Of a stretch of 10,000 nt of DNA, positions 8,379 through 10,000 are shown in pieces. The position numbers and the translations under genes are program-made. The stretch lies in contig NC_091570.1 in NCBI RefSeq assembly GCF_042767895.1, forward strand, positions 14,305,196 to 14,315,195. The letters are read 5' to 3'. Positions within the stretch are counted from its first letter, which is position 1. Every line of letters begins with the position of its first letter. The notes beneath the pieces are model-generated. The model made no database searches. It was not told the DNA's origin and saw only the letters and a list, made by a program, of their open reading frames with translations. The DNA comes from Penaeus vannamei. Taxonomy: Eukaryota; Arthropoda; Malacostraca; Decapoda; Penaeidae.

Positions 8379-8768
8379 AGTCCTTCGTCCAACGCGCCCT
8401 TTCGTTCCACCCAGCGCACCCTGCCGTAAAAACCCTCGTCACCGGACACTTCAGCTGCCACGCCATGACATATCGGCAACATCTTAGCTCCCATAACTGC
8501 GCCAGTGTCAGGTTCAACCATCGCAAGGCATGATGACATCAACAGCTGATACGAGAACCTTTTATCTCTCTTCTTACTAAGTGTCCGAGAGGATGTAAAT
8601 AATATTTATATCATTTGCATGTCGCGAATGAAAAAGAGAGGGAGAGATACAGACACACATTCACACAGATGAACGTAATGTACACAGAGACACACAAATA
8701 CACATTATATATAATATGCATACATGTATGTGTGTGCCTATGATGTATGTATGTCTGTATATGTGTAC
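8379..8768. other. Unique sequence flanking the TG/AC/TA array
   Basis: The first 200 bases are mixed sequence with no open frame of note on either strand apart from composition-driven ones. From about 8640 the sequence grades into scattered ACACA, ATGTATG and TATGTGTG words, which look like mutated margins of the microsatellite that follows. No gene signal is seen. Confidence 0.45.
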
Positions 8769-9774
<1,006 letters not shown>

Positions 9775-9911
9775 AGGGAGGAAAGAAAGGGGGCAGCAAA
9801 ATATGGAAGAAGAGGAAGGAGGAAGAGAAGGAAGTGGAAGAAGAGGTGGATGCTGAAATGTAAGAGTAGAGAAAAAAGAGAAGGAGAAGGAGGAAGAGGG
9901 AGAGGGGAGAG
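9775..9911. repeat. Purine-rich degenerate (GGA/GAA)n tract
   Basis: The plus strand is mostly A and G, with pure purine stretches at 9805-9834 (30 nt) and 9868-9911 (44 nt) built from GGAAGA, GAAGGA and GAGGGA words. It is the mirror composition of the C/T tracts at 5.6-7.2 kb. Gly/Arg/Glu frames on the plus strand and Ser/Pro/Phe frames on the minus strand follow from the composition. Bases 9912-10000 after it show nothing. Confidence 0.7.
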
Positions 9912-10000
9912 TATGAACGACTGAATTCATGACTGCGTAAAATCCCTCAACAACGAAAATAAACAAAAGGCGATGTGGAAGAGGAACATGAACATTCTCC

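Noticed and set aside
8105..8533. 142-codon Ser/Pro/Phe-rich plus-strand frame
   Set aside because: Three overlapping frames are open here; stop codons need purines, which are scarce in this C/T-rich strand.

Overview
The window looks like anonymous nuclear DNA from an animal, most likely a decapod crustacean and plausibly a penaeid shrimp. This is inferred from the density and length of uninterrupted dinucleotide tracts ((TA)34, (CT)47, (AC)27-(AG)49, (TG)30, (AC)52, (TA)33), which are a known hallmark of penaeid genomes. The moderate GC of the unique sequence and the absence of any bacterial gene organisation fit this. No protein family, transposon protein, tRNA, rRNA, CRISPR array or virus could be recognised. 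The species cannot be fixed from this sequence alone.

Layout. Bases 1-918 are complex sequence with no supported gene, followed by a compound microsatellite (919-1039). Bases 1040-2880 are again unique. They include two short ATG-initiated frames in the same phase split by one TGA (2036-2791) and two minus-strand G-quadruplex motifs. At 2884-3260 regulatory-looking signals cluster: an AP-1-type site, a GC box abutting a perfect palindromic CRE, an arthropod-type initiator, a GA/CT hairpin, and splice-acceptor and splice-donor-like sequences. This is the best candidate for a promoter and first exon, but it is unproven. Bases 3262-4791 show nothing firm. At 4792-4944 a 50-codon ATG frame reads like a signal peptide or single membrane segment, inside a degenerate minisatellite (4849-5089).

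From 5637 to 7262 the plus strand is almost entirely pyrimidine: a 132-nt pure pyrimidine tract, then about 950 bp of 30/31/18-nt minisatellite built in homogeneous blocks, then a CCCT run. A separate 25/26-nt minisatellite lies at 7434-7582, a compound (AC)27-(AG)49 tract at 7723-7875, a pyrimidine-rich stretch at 8129-8378, and a TG/AC/TA array at 8769-9035 that can fold on itself. The remainder is unique sequence ending in a purine-rich tract (9775-9911).

No set of genes working together can be described. Most open frames over the repeats (poly-Cys/Val, Thr/His, Ser/Leu, Arg/Glu) are translation artefacts of simple sequence. The main content is repeat architecture and non-B-DNA potential, plus one tentative promoter. 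No convincing new biological system was found.
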